DNA of 9,943 nucleotides from Brachyspira catarrhinii (lineage in GTDB: Bacteria; Spirochaetota; Brachyspiria; Brachyspirales; Brachyspiraceae), in NCBI RefSeq assembly GCF_005518285.1, contig NZ_SJDU01000053.1, positions 1-9,943 on the forward strand, given 5' to 3'. The position numbers and the translations under genes are program-made. The notes beneath the pieces were generated by a model. The model did not search any database and was not told the DNA's origin. It saw only the letters and a list, made by a program, of their open reading frames with translations. Positions 1 to 7,015 of this stretch are shown piece after piece (position 1 is the first letter of the stretch; every line of letters begins with the position of its first letter).

Positions 1-1
1 G

Positions 2-268
2 ACAAAAGCGATAGAGGAATACAAAAGATTTACTTCGGACGATAAACTTATGCGAGCCTACGCCGCAAGAGACGCATTTTTAGTAGGACAAAAAATGATG
101 TTATCGAGAGAACGACAAGAAGGCATAAAAGAAGGCGAAGAAAATAAAGCAATCTCAATAGCCAAAACCCTAAAACAAATGAATATGGACGATGCCTCTA
201 TAAGTAAAGCTACGGGTTTAACCCTTGAAGAAATTCGCAAACTGCGTCCAGACGGAGAAAAACTTTAA
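2..268 (+). CDS. Rpn-family nuclease/transposase-like protein, C-terminal part (5' end outside window)
   Basis: The frame is open from the first bases of the window to the TAA at 266-268, giving 88 residues of a longer protein. The ATG at 50 is internal, because the frame continues upstream with no stop. The visible part has the usual ending of Rpn/PDDEXK_2 proteins: a charged helix rich in E, G and K (SRERQEGIKEGEE), then a short module resembling a helix-turn-helix (DDASISKATGLTLEEIRKL). The nuclease core would lie upstream and cannot be seen. Members of this family are linked to RecA-independent recombination in E. coli and are multicopy in Brachyspira; that is family knowledge. There is no clear hairpin terminator after the stop. 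It is not the missing half of the next gene, since the order is C-terminus first and N-terminus second. Confidence 0.75.
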   Translation, partial: TKAIEEYKRFTSDDKLMRAYAARDAFLVGQKMMLSRERQEGIKEGEENKAISIAKTLKQMNMDDASISKATGLTLEEIRKLRPDGEKL

Positions 269-488
269 TTTAAATTTTTATTTTACCGTATTATCTCCAA
301 ATATTACAAACAATTTTTTAAAATTTTAATTCAAATCTAATCAAAACAATTTATAAATTTTTTAGTTTTTATCTTAAAAATTGTTCCAAATCAAATTACT
401 ACTATATGAATTAGAATTTAATGAATTTTATATATATTACCATATATACCATTTTGACAAATAAAATTATTCTGTTATAATTATATTT
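269..488. other. AT-rich intergenic stretch
   Basis: No coding frame is supported here. The stretch holds loosely matching inverted arms at 309-321 and 374-385 (AACAATTTTT against AAAAATTGTT, about 50 bases apart). It also has a short near-repeat (ATATATTACC / ATATATACC, about 430-450) directly upstream of the -35 box at 454. With base composition this skewed, both could be chance. Confidence 0.4.
454..481 (+). promoter_or_regulatory. Consensus sigma-70 promoter, leaderless geometry
   Basis: TTGACA at 454-459, a 16-base spacer, and TATAAT at 476-481. The -10 box ends only 7 bases before the ATG at 489, so transcription should begin at or beside the start codon. No Shine-Dalgarno lies upstream of that ATG. 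Confidence 0.75.
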
Positions 489-818
489 ATGAAAGATAAT
501 ATTGAAGTAAAGAAATTAAGCGACTTATTTGCCAGATATTTATTCGGCAGAAACGGAAGCGAAGACTTATTAGAAGATTTAGTCAACGCAACTTTGAGCG
601 ATTTTAATTTTGAAGAAGTTAAAGACTTAGAAATTATTGACCCTTTCAATCTATCGGAAAATATTGATTTGAAGGAATCGATAATAGATGTTAAAGCGAA
701 AACAAAAGACAATAAAACAGTAATTATAGAATTTCAACTATGCGGAAATAGAAATTTTTTAGATAGAGTTTTTTATTTCAATATCATCTTTATTATTTTT
801 CATAATTATATTATATAA
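489..818 (+). pseudogene. Truncated Rpn-family (PD-(D/E)XK) nuclease/transposase, N-terminal part
   Basis: The product is 109 residues, whereas full Rpn/PDDEXK_2 proteins are usually near 300. Residues 1-95 match the family start: LSDLFARYLFG (10-20), a DPFNL segment (51-55), and the core IIDVKAKTKDNKTVIIEFQ with catalytic-type D67, E81 and Q83. The RNFLDRVF segment (88-95) follows. The frame then runs into a low-complexity hydrophobic end (FYFNIIFIIF) and a TAA at 816-818. I saw no remnants of the missing C-terminal two thirds in the 125 bases downstream, so a deletion is more likely than a simple frameshift. The consensus promoter is intact, so the fragment may still be transcribed. A functional short variant cannot be excluded. 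Confidence 0.7.
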
Positions 819-907
819 TAAAACTATTTATTTGTAAATGTAAATTATTTAATTAAAATCTAATTATAAATTATACATATAGTTTTATAAAAAATGTTAA
901 TAAAGAA

Positions 908-935
908 TTGATATAAAAAATAAATGTTATATAAT
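908..935 (+). promoter_or_regulatory. Sigma-70 promoter, leaderless geometry
   Basis: TTGATA at 908-913, a 16-base spacer, and TATAAT at 930-935. The -10 box ends 8 bases before the ATG at 944. The protein clearly begins at this ATG (MRIKILVAYHK is the normal DUF4422 start) and no Shine-Dalgarno precedes it, so a leaderless or nearly leaderless transcript is predicted. Confidence 0.7.
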
Positions 936-943
936 AATATATT

Positions 944-2942
944 ATGAGAATAAAAATATTAGTCGCATATCATAAAAAAACTACTTTATTTAAAAATGAT
1001 ATTTTCGTTCCTATTCATTTGGGAAGAACTTTGAAAGAAAAAGAAACAAAAGACGGCGAAATCTTAAATGAAGATTATAATTGGCTTATTGACAATATGA
1101 TTGGAGACGATACGGGAGATAATATTTCGAATAAAAACAGAGAATATTGCGAGCTTACGGGAATATATTGGGCTTGGAAAAATTACGATAAATTGGGAAA
1201 TCCCGACTATATTGGTTTTATGCATTATAGAAGATTATTTATATTAAATAATAGTTATACAGAAAATAAAAAAGCGGATTTTTGCAATATGATAAGGATA
1301 TGATAGTCTTGATAAAAACTATCTTGCTAATCTTGGATTAAATATTGATAATATTTTAAGAATATTAGATATAAATAAGGGCATAGTTTGTTCTAATATT
1401 AACGATTCCACAGTTCATCATTATTATAGTAATTTTGACATTATAGAGCAAAACTACGATAGATTTTGTGAAGAAATAAAAGAATACAGAAAAGATATTT
1501 TAAGCAATATAGATAAATATTTAAATGGTAAAGAGCATTTTTGGTCTAATATGTTTATTGTTCCAAAAGATATATTTTTTGATTATTGCGAGTTTATATT
1601 TAGTTTTTTGTTTCATTTTAAAGATAAAATAAAATTTCATAATCCATCAATATTTGAAAAAAGAACTATGGGATATATAGGCGAAATATTAACGGGTATA
1701 TATTTTACTAATTTAAATTATAGCAAAAAAGTCGAGTTAATATCATTTCCTATTTACTTTATAGAAAATACGGATTTGGAATGCGATATAAAACCAGCAT
1801 TCAAAGATAAAAATATAACCGTATGTTTTTCGAGCGATAATAATTATATTAAATATATTTCAGTCGCTATAGAATCTTTAATTGAGCATTCGGATAAAAA
1901 CAATAATTATGATATTTTGATTTTTGAAAAAGAAATTAAACGACATTTTAAAGATAAAATTTTATTACAAATATCAAAACATAATAATATAAGCATAAGA
2001 TTCATAAATATAAAAGTTTTGGCTAATAAATATTTAAGCAATATTAACAAAACTATCAATCATTACAACGAATCTATTTTTTATAGATATTATATTCCTC
2101 AATTACTAAAAAAATATAATAAAGCAGTATATTTGGATTGCGATTTGATTATTTTAGACGATATTGCAGATTTATATAATATTGATTTGGAAAATAATTC
2201 GCTTGGCGCCGTTAGAGATATAGAAATGCATAGATGGTTAAAAGATAGAAAAATCAGGCAAGAAAAAATAGATTTTAATAATAATATGGGAATAAAAGAT
2301 TCTACAAAATACTTTAATTCTGGCGTATTAATTATGAATCTTGAAAAAATGAGAGAGCTAAACGCTACTAATAAACTTATAAATATTACGCTTGATAAAT
2401 TAAAAAATATATAGGTAGGAGACCAAGATGTATTAAATGGATTTTTTTATGACGATGTAAAATATATAGATACGAGTTGGAATATAGAATGGATAGTTCA
2501 ATTAAAAATTAAAGATTGGGCTATTGAAATTGATGAAAAGTCATATATTGCATATAAAAACGCTTTGAGAAACCCTAAAATAATACATTATTGCGATATT
2601 TATAAACCTTGGAAATCTCCAGAATTAGAATTAGCCAATATTTGGTGGCAGTATGCTCGTAAAACTTCTTTTTATGAAGATATAATTTATAATAATGCTA
2701 CTAATAATCATTATAATATTACTAATAATAGATTTAGTATAGCCGATTTTATTTTATCGGTAGAAAATTCTAATAATTATATAACAATAATGATTTTAGG
2801 GATTAAACTAACGATAAAAAAGAAAATTTTTGTAGATAATAAATTTTATGAAAGTAAAATAGATAGGATATTTTCTATATATGAGAATGGTAAATATAGA
2901 AGATTAACTGTTTTTGGAATTAAGATAACTTTGAAAAAATAA
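944..2942 (+). pseudogene. DUF4422-GT8 fusion glycosyltransferase, disrupted by a frameshift and an in-frame stop
   Basis: After correction this reads as one protein of about 665 residues. The first part (944 to about 1790) is a DUF4422 glycosyltransferase-like domain: ILVAYHK, the IHLGR segment, IGDDTGDNIS, YWAWKNYDKLGNPDYIGFMH, and further on MFIVPKDIFFDYCE and FIENTD. The second part (about 1812-2670) is a GT8 domain: TVCFSSDNNY, the metal-binding YLDCDLII (DxD), YFNSGVLIMNL, GDQDVLN and the late IIHYCDIYKPW. The tail (2748-2939) holds two copies of a motif ending GIK. Two lesions break it. The first frame stops at TGA 1301-1303, and homology resumes in the +1 frame (YDSLDKNYL), as expected from one extra base near 1298. 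A TAG at 2412-2414 then falls just before GDQDVLN with the frame unchanged on both sides. Both domains are otherwise preserved, which suggests recent inactivation, or sequence errors. It would have modified a surface glycan. Confidence 0.85.
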
Positions 2943-2949
2943 AAAAGTA

Positions 2950-2979
2950 TTGATAAATTTGTTATTATATAGATATAGG
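2950..2979 (+). promoter_or_regulatory. Possible weak or degenerate promoter upstream of the FrhB-pyruvyl transferase gene
   Basis: TTGATA at 2950-2955 is followed by AAATTTGTTATTATATAG, which resembles the promoter-like boxes at 9593 and 9798 but lacks about 9 bases of spacer. That shifts the TATTAT element out of register with the -35 box. The best -10 at normal spacing (TATAGG, 2974-2979) is poor. The gene at 3020 may depend on this or on read-through from 908. Confidence 0.3.
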
Positions 2980-3019
2980 ATATTTAAAAGAAACACAAGA
3001 TTAAATCAAAAAAAATAAC

Positions 3020-5569
3020 ATGAAAAACAAAAGTATAGAAATACTACAAAAAGAAAAATGTTCGGGTTGTAGCGCGTGCTATCCCGTTTGCCCGACTAAC
3101 GCCATAACGATGGAATATGACGAAGAAGGTTTTTTATATCCGATAGTAAACTACGAAAAATGCACCAACTGCGGTTTATGTTCCAAAGTTTGCCCAGAAT
3201 TAAATTTTGAATTCGACAATAAAAAAACTCCTAAATGCTACGCAATGCAGGCGGCGGACGAAATAAGAATGAAATCTTCTTCGGGCGGAATGTTTACGAT
3301 ACTCGCGGATTATATATTTGAAAGAAACGGTTTCGTTTGCGGAGTTGCTTTCAATAAAAATGAAAATTGGAAAGTCGAGCATATCATAATCGACAAAAAA
3401 GAAGACTTGGACAAATTGCGAGGCTCAAAATATGTTCAAAGCGATAAAAAAGATATTTTCAAACAAATAAAAGAATTGTTGAATAAAGATAAATATGTAT
3501 TGTTCAGCGGATGTCCTTGCGAAGTCGCGGGATTAAAAAATTATTTGAGGAAAGATTACGATAAATTGATTTTGGTAGATTTATTATGCGCTTCAACAGA
3601 ATCGCCTAAAATATGGGAAAAATATTTAAAAGAAAATTTTGCAGATAATAAAATACAAAACATTACATTTAGAGATAAATCGTCTTTCGGATGGACTTTA
3701 CAGTTGAATGTGTATTTTGAAAACGGAGACTCTTATAGAGGAAATAATTTTCAAAACGAATATTGCAGATTTTTTTCTTCGCATATAATGTCAAGGAAAT
3801 CCTGCTATAAATGTTCTTTTTCTTCATTGCCGAGAGTGGGCGACATAACCATAGGCGATTTTTGGAATATAGACAGATACGATAAAAATCTTGACGACAG
3901 AAAGGGAACTTCTTTAATCCTTTCAAACAATTCTAAATCGGATATCTTTTTAAAAGATATTATTAATCATAATGAAAATATTATTCTTTATAAAGAAATT
4001 CCCTTAAATTTTATAAAAGAGACATGCAACTCTTACGGATTATTTGAAAAAAGAAACATGAAGATAAACAATAGAGATATATTTTTAAAGAAATTAAAAT
4101 TATTCGATTTCAATAAAGTCGTTCGTCATTTTTTGGATGGTAAAGCGGATGTCGGTTTGGTAGGTTTTAATGGGAATACAAATTACGGCAGTATATTGAA
4201 CACATATTCTATTTATAATAATTTAGAAAAATTGGGTTATGATGCTACGCTTGTTTTCTTTTTGCCAAAGTCAGTTAAACATATAAACCTGTCCAATAAA
4301 AAGTTTTATAAAAAATATTTTACTTTCACAAAGCCTTATCAAAATAAAAATGAAATGGGCGAATTAAATAATAAAATGGATATTTTCATTGCGGGAAGCG
4401 ACCAAATATTCTGCTATGGTGCCGAATATTATTGGAGTCCTGAAGGCATTAAAGATGATGGAATAAAAAATATTTATTATTTAAGTTTTGCAAATTTGGA
4501 TAAAAATTTAATTTCGTTTGCGTCAAGTTATGGCAGAAACGATTATTACGGCGATTATAAAAATAGATTAATGACGAGTTATGATTTAAGCAGATTTGAC
4601 CATATTTCCGTGAGAGAAAAAGACGCTATAGATTTAGTGAAGAGATTATTTAATATAGAAAATGTCGAGCAAGTTATAGAACCTGTATTTATTTTGGATT
4701 ATGAAGAATGGGATAAAATTATTGCCGATTCTTCATTGAATCATAAAGGAAAATTGGCGTATTATTTTTTAGACCCAAACGAAGAAAAAGATGAAGCGGT
4801 AAAATATATATCCGAAAAACTTGATATTGAAACCATAGACGCTGGCGGTAATTTTTTCAGAGAAGTTGAAGATTTTCTTTATATAATGAAAAACGCCGAT
4901 TTTGTAATAACCGATTCTTTTCATGGAACATGCTTTTCTACAATATTCAAGAAACAATTTATATCGTTTTTGAATAAGGGAAGAGGCGAAAGCAGATACG
5001 CGCTTTTTGAAGAATTGAAATTGCAAAACAGGATTATAAATAATTTTGACGAATTGAAAAATAAAAAAGATTTGTTTGAAAAAATAGATTATACTGAAAC
5101 TTTTGAAATAATTAATAAAGAAAAAGAGAGAGCTATTCTTTGGCTTAAAAACGCTTTAGAAAATAAAAGAGATAAGAAAATAACTCCGCAATTATCAATA
5201 ATTGAATATTTGATTTACGAGAACGATTCTTTAGATTTGAAATTAAAAGAAGCGAATAACGAAATAATTAATTTACAAAATAGAAACTCTGATTTGCAAA
5301 ATAATATCAATAATAATTTAAAAGAATTGAATAGCGATTTAATGAATAATATCTACAAATTGAATGATAGTTTAATAAATAAGATTAATGAAAAACAAAA
5401 TTGGATAAAATTATTTGGAATATATAATACTAAAGAATATTTAATATTTTATTTCTTTGGAATTAAGATTTCGTTTAGGATGAATGAGGAAAGAGTTAAT
5501 AAGTTGGCTTGGTGGATACCGATTAGAAAGTGGAGGGATGAATTTAGAAGTAAATTCTTTGATAAATAG
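3020..5569 (+). CDS. Ferredoxin/FrhB-like (F420 hydrogenase beta-type) domain fused to polysaccharide pyruvyl transferase domain
   Basis: An intact 849-residue protein, probably cytoplasmic, since no signal peptide or membrane segment is apparent. Residues 14-25 and 48-59 are two CxxCxxCxxxCP motifs (C14, C17, C20, C24; C48, C51, C54, C58), predicting two 4Fe-4S clusters. Residues about 70-370 follow the FrhB/F420 dehydrogenase beta family: SSSGG (86-90), SGCPCEVAGLK with C165 and C167, C262xxC265, and GDITIGDFW. Residues about 377-690 are a polysaccharide pyruvyl transferase domain: GFNGNTNYGSILN, AGSDQIF (458-464), VREKDA and TDSFHGTCFSTIF (631-643). A probable coiled coil (about 735-795) leads to a GIK-type tail (798-820) and WWIPIRKWRDEFR (831-843). 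Families of these two kinds often neighbour each other in capsule or exopolysaccharide clusters; here they are one chain. Whether it uses F420, another flavin or no cofactor is unknown. The ATG at 3020 has no convincing Shine-Dalgarno, but the ferredoxin motif begins only 13 residues in, supporting this start. Confidence 0.9.
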   Translation: MKNKSIEILQKEKCSGCSACYPVCPTNAITMEYDEEGFLYPIVNYEKCTNCGLCSKVCPELNFEFDNKKTPKCYAMQAADEIRMKSSSGGMFTILADYIFERNGFVCGVAFNKNENWKVEHIIIDKKEDLDKLRGSKYVQSDKKDIFKQIKELLNKDKYVLFSGCPCEVAGLKNYLRKDYDKLILVDLLCASTESPKIWEKYLKENFADNKIQNITFRDKSSFGWTLQLNVYFENGDSYRGNNFQNEYCRFFSSHIMSRKSCYKCSFSSLPRVGDITIGDFWNIDRYDKNLDDRKGTSLILSNNSKSDIFLKDIINHNENIILYKEIPLNFIKETCNSYGLFEKRNMKINNRDIFLKKLKLFDFNKVVRHFLDGKADVGLVGFNGNTNYGSILNTYSIYNNLEKLGYDATLVFFLPKSVKHINLSNKKFYKKYFTFTKPYQNKNEMGELNNKMDIFIAGSDQIFCYGAEYYWSPEGIKDDGIKNIYYLSFANLDKNLISFASSYGRNDYYGDYKNRLMTSYDLSRFDHISVREKDAIDLVKRLFNIENVEQVIEPVFILDYEEWDKIIADSSLNHKGKLAYYFLDPNEEKDEAVKYISEKLDIETIDAGGNFFREVEDFLYIMKNADFVITDSFHGTCFSTIFKKQFISFLNKGRGESRYALFEELKLQNRIINNFDELKNKKDLFEKIDYTETFEIINKEKERAILWLKNALENKRDKKITPQLSIIEYLIYENDSLDLKLKEANNEIINLQNRNSDLQNNINNNLKELNSDLMNNIYKLNDSLINKINEKQNWIKLFGIYNTKEYLIFYFFGIKISFRMNEERVNKLAWWIPIRKWRDEFRSKFFDK

Positions 5570-5597
5570 TTGACATTTTATTTAAATAATATACAAT
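5570..5597 (+). promoter_or_regulatory. Promoter of the rpsF-ssb-rpsR operon
   Basis: TTGACA at 5570-5575, a 16-base spacer, and TACAAT at 5592-5597. The -35 box starts on the base right after the TAG stop of the preceding gene. Expected transcription start is near 5604, leaving an AT-rich leader of about 90 bases before rpsF. Confidence 0.75.
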
Positions 5598-5681
5598 ATT
5601 AAAAAATAAAAAATTACTTCGCTTATTTAATGATTATTAAAATTTATTATTGATAATGTAAAAATTAAATAGGCTTTGTCC

Positions 5682-5687
5682 AAGGAG
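5682..5687 (+). promoter_or_regulatory. Ribosome binding site of rpsF
   Basis: AAGGAG, 8 bases before the ATG at 5696. It is the strongest Shine-Dalgarno in the window and contrasts with the SD-less genes at 489, 944 and 3020. It fixes the rpsF start. Confidence 0.8.
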
Positions 5688-5695
5688 TTAAAAAA

Positions 5696-6106
5696 ATGAA
5701 AGAATATGAGATTCTATTTGTGACGGAGATAAACGATTCTCTGCATCAAAAAGCGAAAGAGCATATCAAAGCGATTTTTCACAACTACAATGCCGAAATA
5801 TTTGACGAATCCGATTACGGCGTTTATACTTTAAGTTATCCGATTCGCAAAGTAAATCAAGGCAAGTATTATTATTACCATTTCAGATGCGATGGAAAAA
5901 GTTTGGAGGCTATCGAAAAAGAATTGCGTTATGAACTTAGCATTTTAAGATTTATAATCGTTCGACTTGACGAAATCGTTGAGAAGGAAGATAGCAAAAA
6001 AGCTGAGAGAAGAAAAAGAAGAGCGGAATGGAGAGAAAAACGAATTAGAGAATATAATAATTCTAATAACGAAGAAGAGGAATCTTATGGCTTCAGATTT
6101 AAATAA
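5696..6106 (+). CDS. rpsF: 30S ribosomal protein S6
   Basis: The product is 136 residues. S6 sits on the small-subunit platform, where it binds 16S rRNA together with S18. Residues 1-95 are the S6 fold: the first strand YEILFVTEI, YGVYTLSYPIRKVNQGKYYYYHF in the middle, and the closing ELRYELSILRFIIVRL. Residues about 100-136 form a C-terminal extension, first strongly basic (AERRKRRAEWREKRIR), then N/E-rich (NNSNNEEEE). First gene of the operon rpsF-ssb-rpsR, an order widely conserved in bacteria. Its last 20 bases overlap the ssb start, which suggests translational coupling. Start choice rests on the AAGGAG at 5682 and the normal S6 beginning (MKEYEILF). Confidence 0.95.
   Translation: MKEYEILFVTEINDSLHQKAKEHIKAIFHNYNAEIFDESDYGVYTLSYPIRKVNQGKYYYYHFRCDGKSLEAIEKELRYELSILRFIIVRLDEIVEKEDSKKAERRKRRAEWREKRIREYNNSNNEEEESYGFRFK
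6076..6080 (+). promoter_or_regulatory. Ribosome binding site that decides the ssb start
   Basis: AGAGG, 6 bases before the ATG at 6087, lying inside the end of rpsF. It supports 6087 over the upstream in-frame ATG at 5967, which would add 40 residues of rpsF overlap with no homology to SSB. Confidence 0.7.
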
Positions 6107-6518
6107 TATAATGTTGATAGGAAGGCTTACGAAAGACCCCGAGTCGAAATATTTGCCGAGCGGAAGCGCTGTCGTTGAATTTTCAATAGCGAATAATTAT
6201 TATATGAGCAGTAAAAATTCTACCGAAGTGAATTATTTTGATGTTGTGGCTTTTGGGAAAATGGCGGAAACGGTTGCAAAATATCTTACCAAAGGAAAGC
6301 AAGTGGCGATTAGCGGAACTTTGAGACAGGACAGATGGCAAGATAAAGACACAAACGCCACGAGGTCGAAAGTTAGAATAATTATGCAATCTATGCAAAT
6401 GCTCGGTTCTGCGGGAGGAGGCGTTAATAATATGGATGCAACTTATACTCCTACTACGCCAAGCGGAGCGGATGTGGATTTGGGCGGTTTTTCGGACGAT
6501 GACGAAGTGCCGTTTTGA
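6087..6518 (+). CDS. ssb: Single-stranded DNA-binding protein
   Basis: The product is 143 residues and binds single-stranded DNA during replication, repair and recombination. Residues 1-105 form the OB fold: LNNIMLIGRLTKDPE (5-19), VVEFSIANN (29-37), NYFDVVAFGKMAETVAKYL (49-67), GKQVAISGTLRQDRWQDKD (70-88) and RSKVRIIMQ. A short glycine/proline/threonine linker (about 107-130) follows. The chain ends in the acidic tip SDDDEVPF, the docking site for SSB partner proteins. Length and architecture are normal for a bacterial SSB. The frame is open further upstream to an ATG at 5967, but MASDLNNIML at 6087 is the family start and has its own ribosome binding site. The gene overlaps rpsF by 20 bases and precedes rpsR by 40. 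Confidence 0.95.
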   Translation: MASDLNNIMLIGRLTKDPESKYLPSGSAVVEFSIANNYYMSSKNSTEVNYFDVVAFGKMAETVAKYLTKGKQVAISGTLRQDRWQDKDTNATRSKVRIIMQSMQMLGSAGGGVNNMDATYTPTTPSGADVDLGGFSDDDEVPF

Positions 6519-6546
6519 TTAGTTTAAGTTTTTAGAATAAATTTTT

Positions 6547-6551
6547 AGGAG
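6547..6551 (+). promoter_or_regulatory. Ribosome binding site of rpsR
   Basis: AGGAG, 7 bases before the ATG at 6559. Together with the in-frame acidic N-terminus it supports the long form of S18 rather than an internal start. Confidence 0.75.
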
Positions 6552-6558
6552 AATAAAA

Positions 6559-6993
6559 ATGGAATTAGAAAATAACGATTTAGAAAATAAAGAAAATGAA
6601 AATACTGAAAATAATTTTGAAAATAACGATATTCAAAATGTCGAAAGTAGCGAAAATTTTGAAAACAATTCGGAAAATAGCGGAGAAGAGGAAAGATACA
6701 GAGGCGGAAGAAGGCATTATTACAGAGATAGAAATTCGGACGAAAAGGATATTAACTTTCAAAATAATCCAAGAAGAAGATATTTCAAAAAGAAATTCTG
6801 TTTTTTCTGCAAGAACGATATAGATATTGTCGATTATAAAGACATGAAACTTTTGAAAAGATATGTCAAAGAAAGCGGAAAAATCGTTCCAAAACGACTA
6901 AACGGAACTTGCGCAAAGCATCAAAGAATGGTGACGAAGGCTATAAAAAGGGCGAGAAATATAGCGCTTTTGCCTTATGAAACGAGATATTAA
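6559..6993 (+). CDS. rpsR: 30S ribosomal protein S18 with a long acidic N-terminal extension
   Basis: The product is 144 residues, about twice the usual S18 length (around 75). Residues about 72-144 are the S18 core: [39 protein letters not shown], then [19 protein letters not shown]81, C84, C118 and H121 look like the metal-binding set of the zinc-carrying (C+) type of S18. Residues 1-45 are a low-complexity run of E and N, followed by an arginine/tyrosine-rich stretch ([13 protein letters not shown], 46-58) before the core. S18 pairs with S6, encoded two genes upstream. Last gene of the operon: a terminator hairpin begins 22 bases after the TAA. The rplI gene, often next in this operon, is not here. 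Confidence 0.95.
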   Translation: MELENNDLENKENENTENNFENNDIQNVESSENFENNSENSGEEERYRGGRRHYYRDRNSDEKDINFQNNPRRRYFKKKFCFFCKNDIDIVDYKDMKLLKRYVKESGKIVPKRLNGTCAKHQRMVTKAIKRARNIALLPYETRY

Positions 6994-7015
6994 TCAAAAT
7001 TTAAGTTTCTTGTAT

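Noticed and set aside
309..385. Inverted arms AACAATTTTT / AAAAATTGTT as a terminator or mobile-element end
   Set aside because: The arms are about 50 bases apart, differ in T-run length and consist almost only of A and T, so chance is likely.
1285..1310. Programmed frameshifting in the DUF4422-GT8 gene
   Set aside because: There is no slippery homopolymer or heptamer at the break and no evident stimulating structure. With the second lesion at 2412, a pseudogene is simpler.
2412..2414. Amber codon read as an amino acid
   Set aside because: TAG is used as a normal stop by the neighbouring gene (5567-5569), and nothing in the window suggests recoding. A G-to-T change from GAG is an easy explanation.
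2690..2735. Tandem repeat of ACTAATAAT-like units
   Set aside because: It lies inside the glycosyltransferase coding frame and reflects Asn/Ile/Thr codons in AT-rich DNA rather than a separate repeat array.
5604..5695. S6:S18 autoregulatory leader motif in the rpsF leader
   Set aside because: I could not find the conserved paired region. Only a 4-bp pairing (CTTT with AAGG) near the ribosome binding site is visible, which is too weak to call.
5967..6086. Longer ssb form starting at the ATG at 5967
   Set aside because: The added 40 residues are the rpsF tail read in another frame and have no SSB homology. The ATG at 6087 has a ribosome binding site and the family N-terminus.
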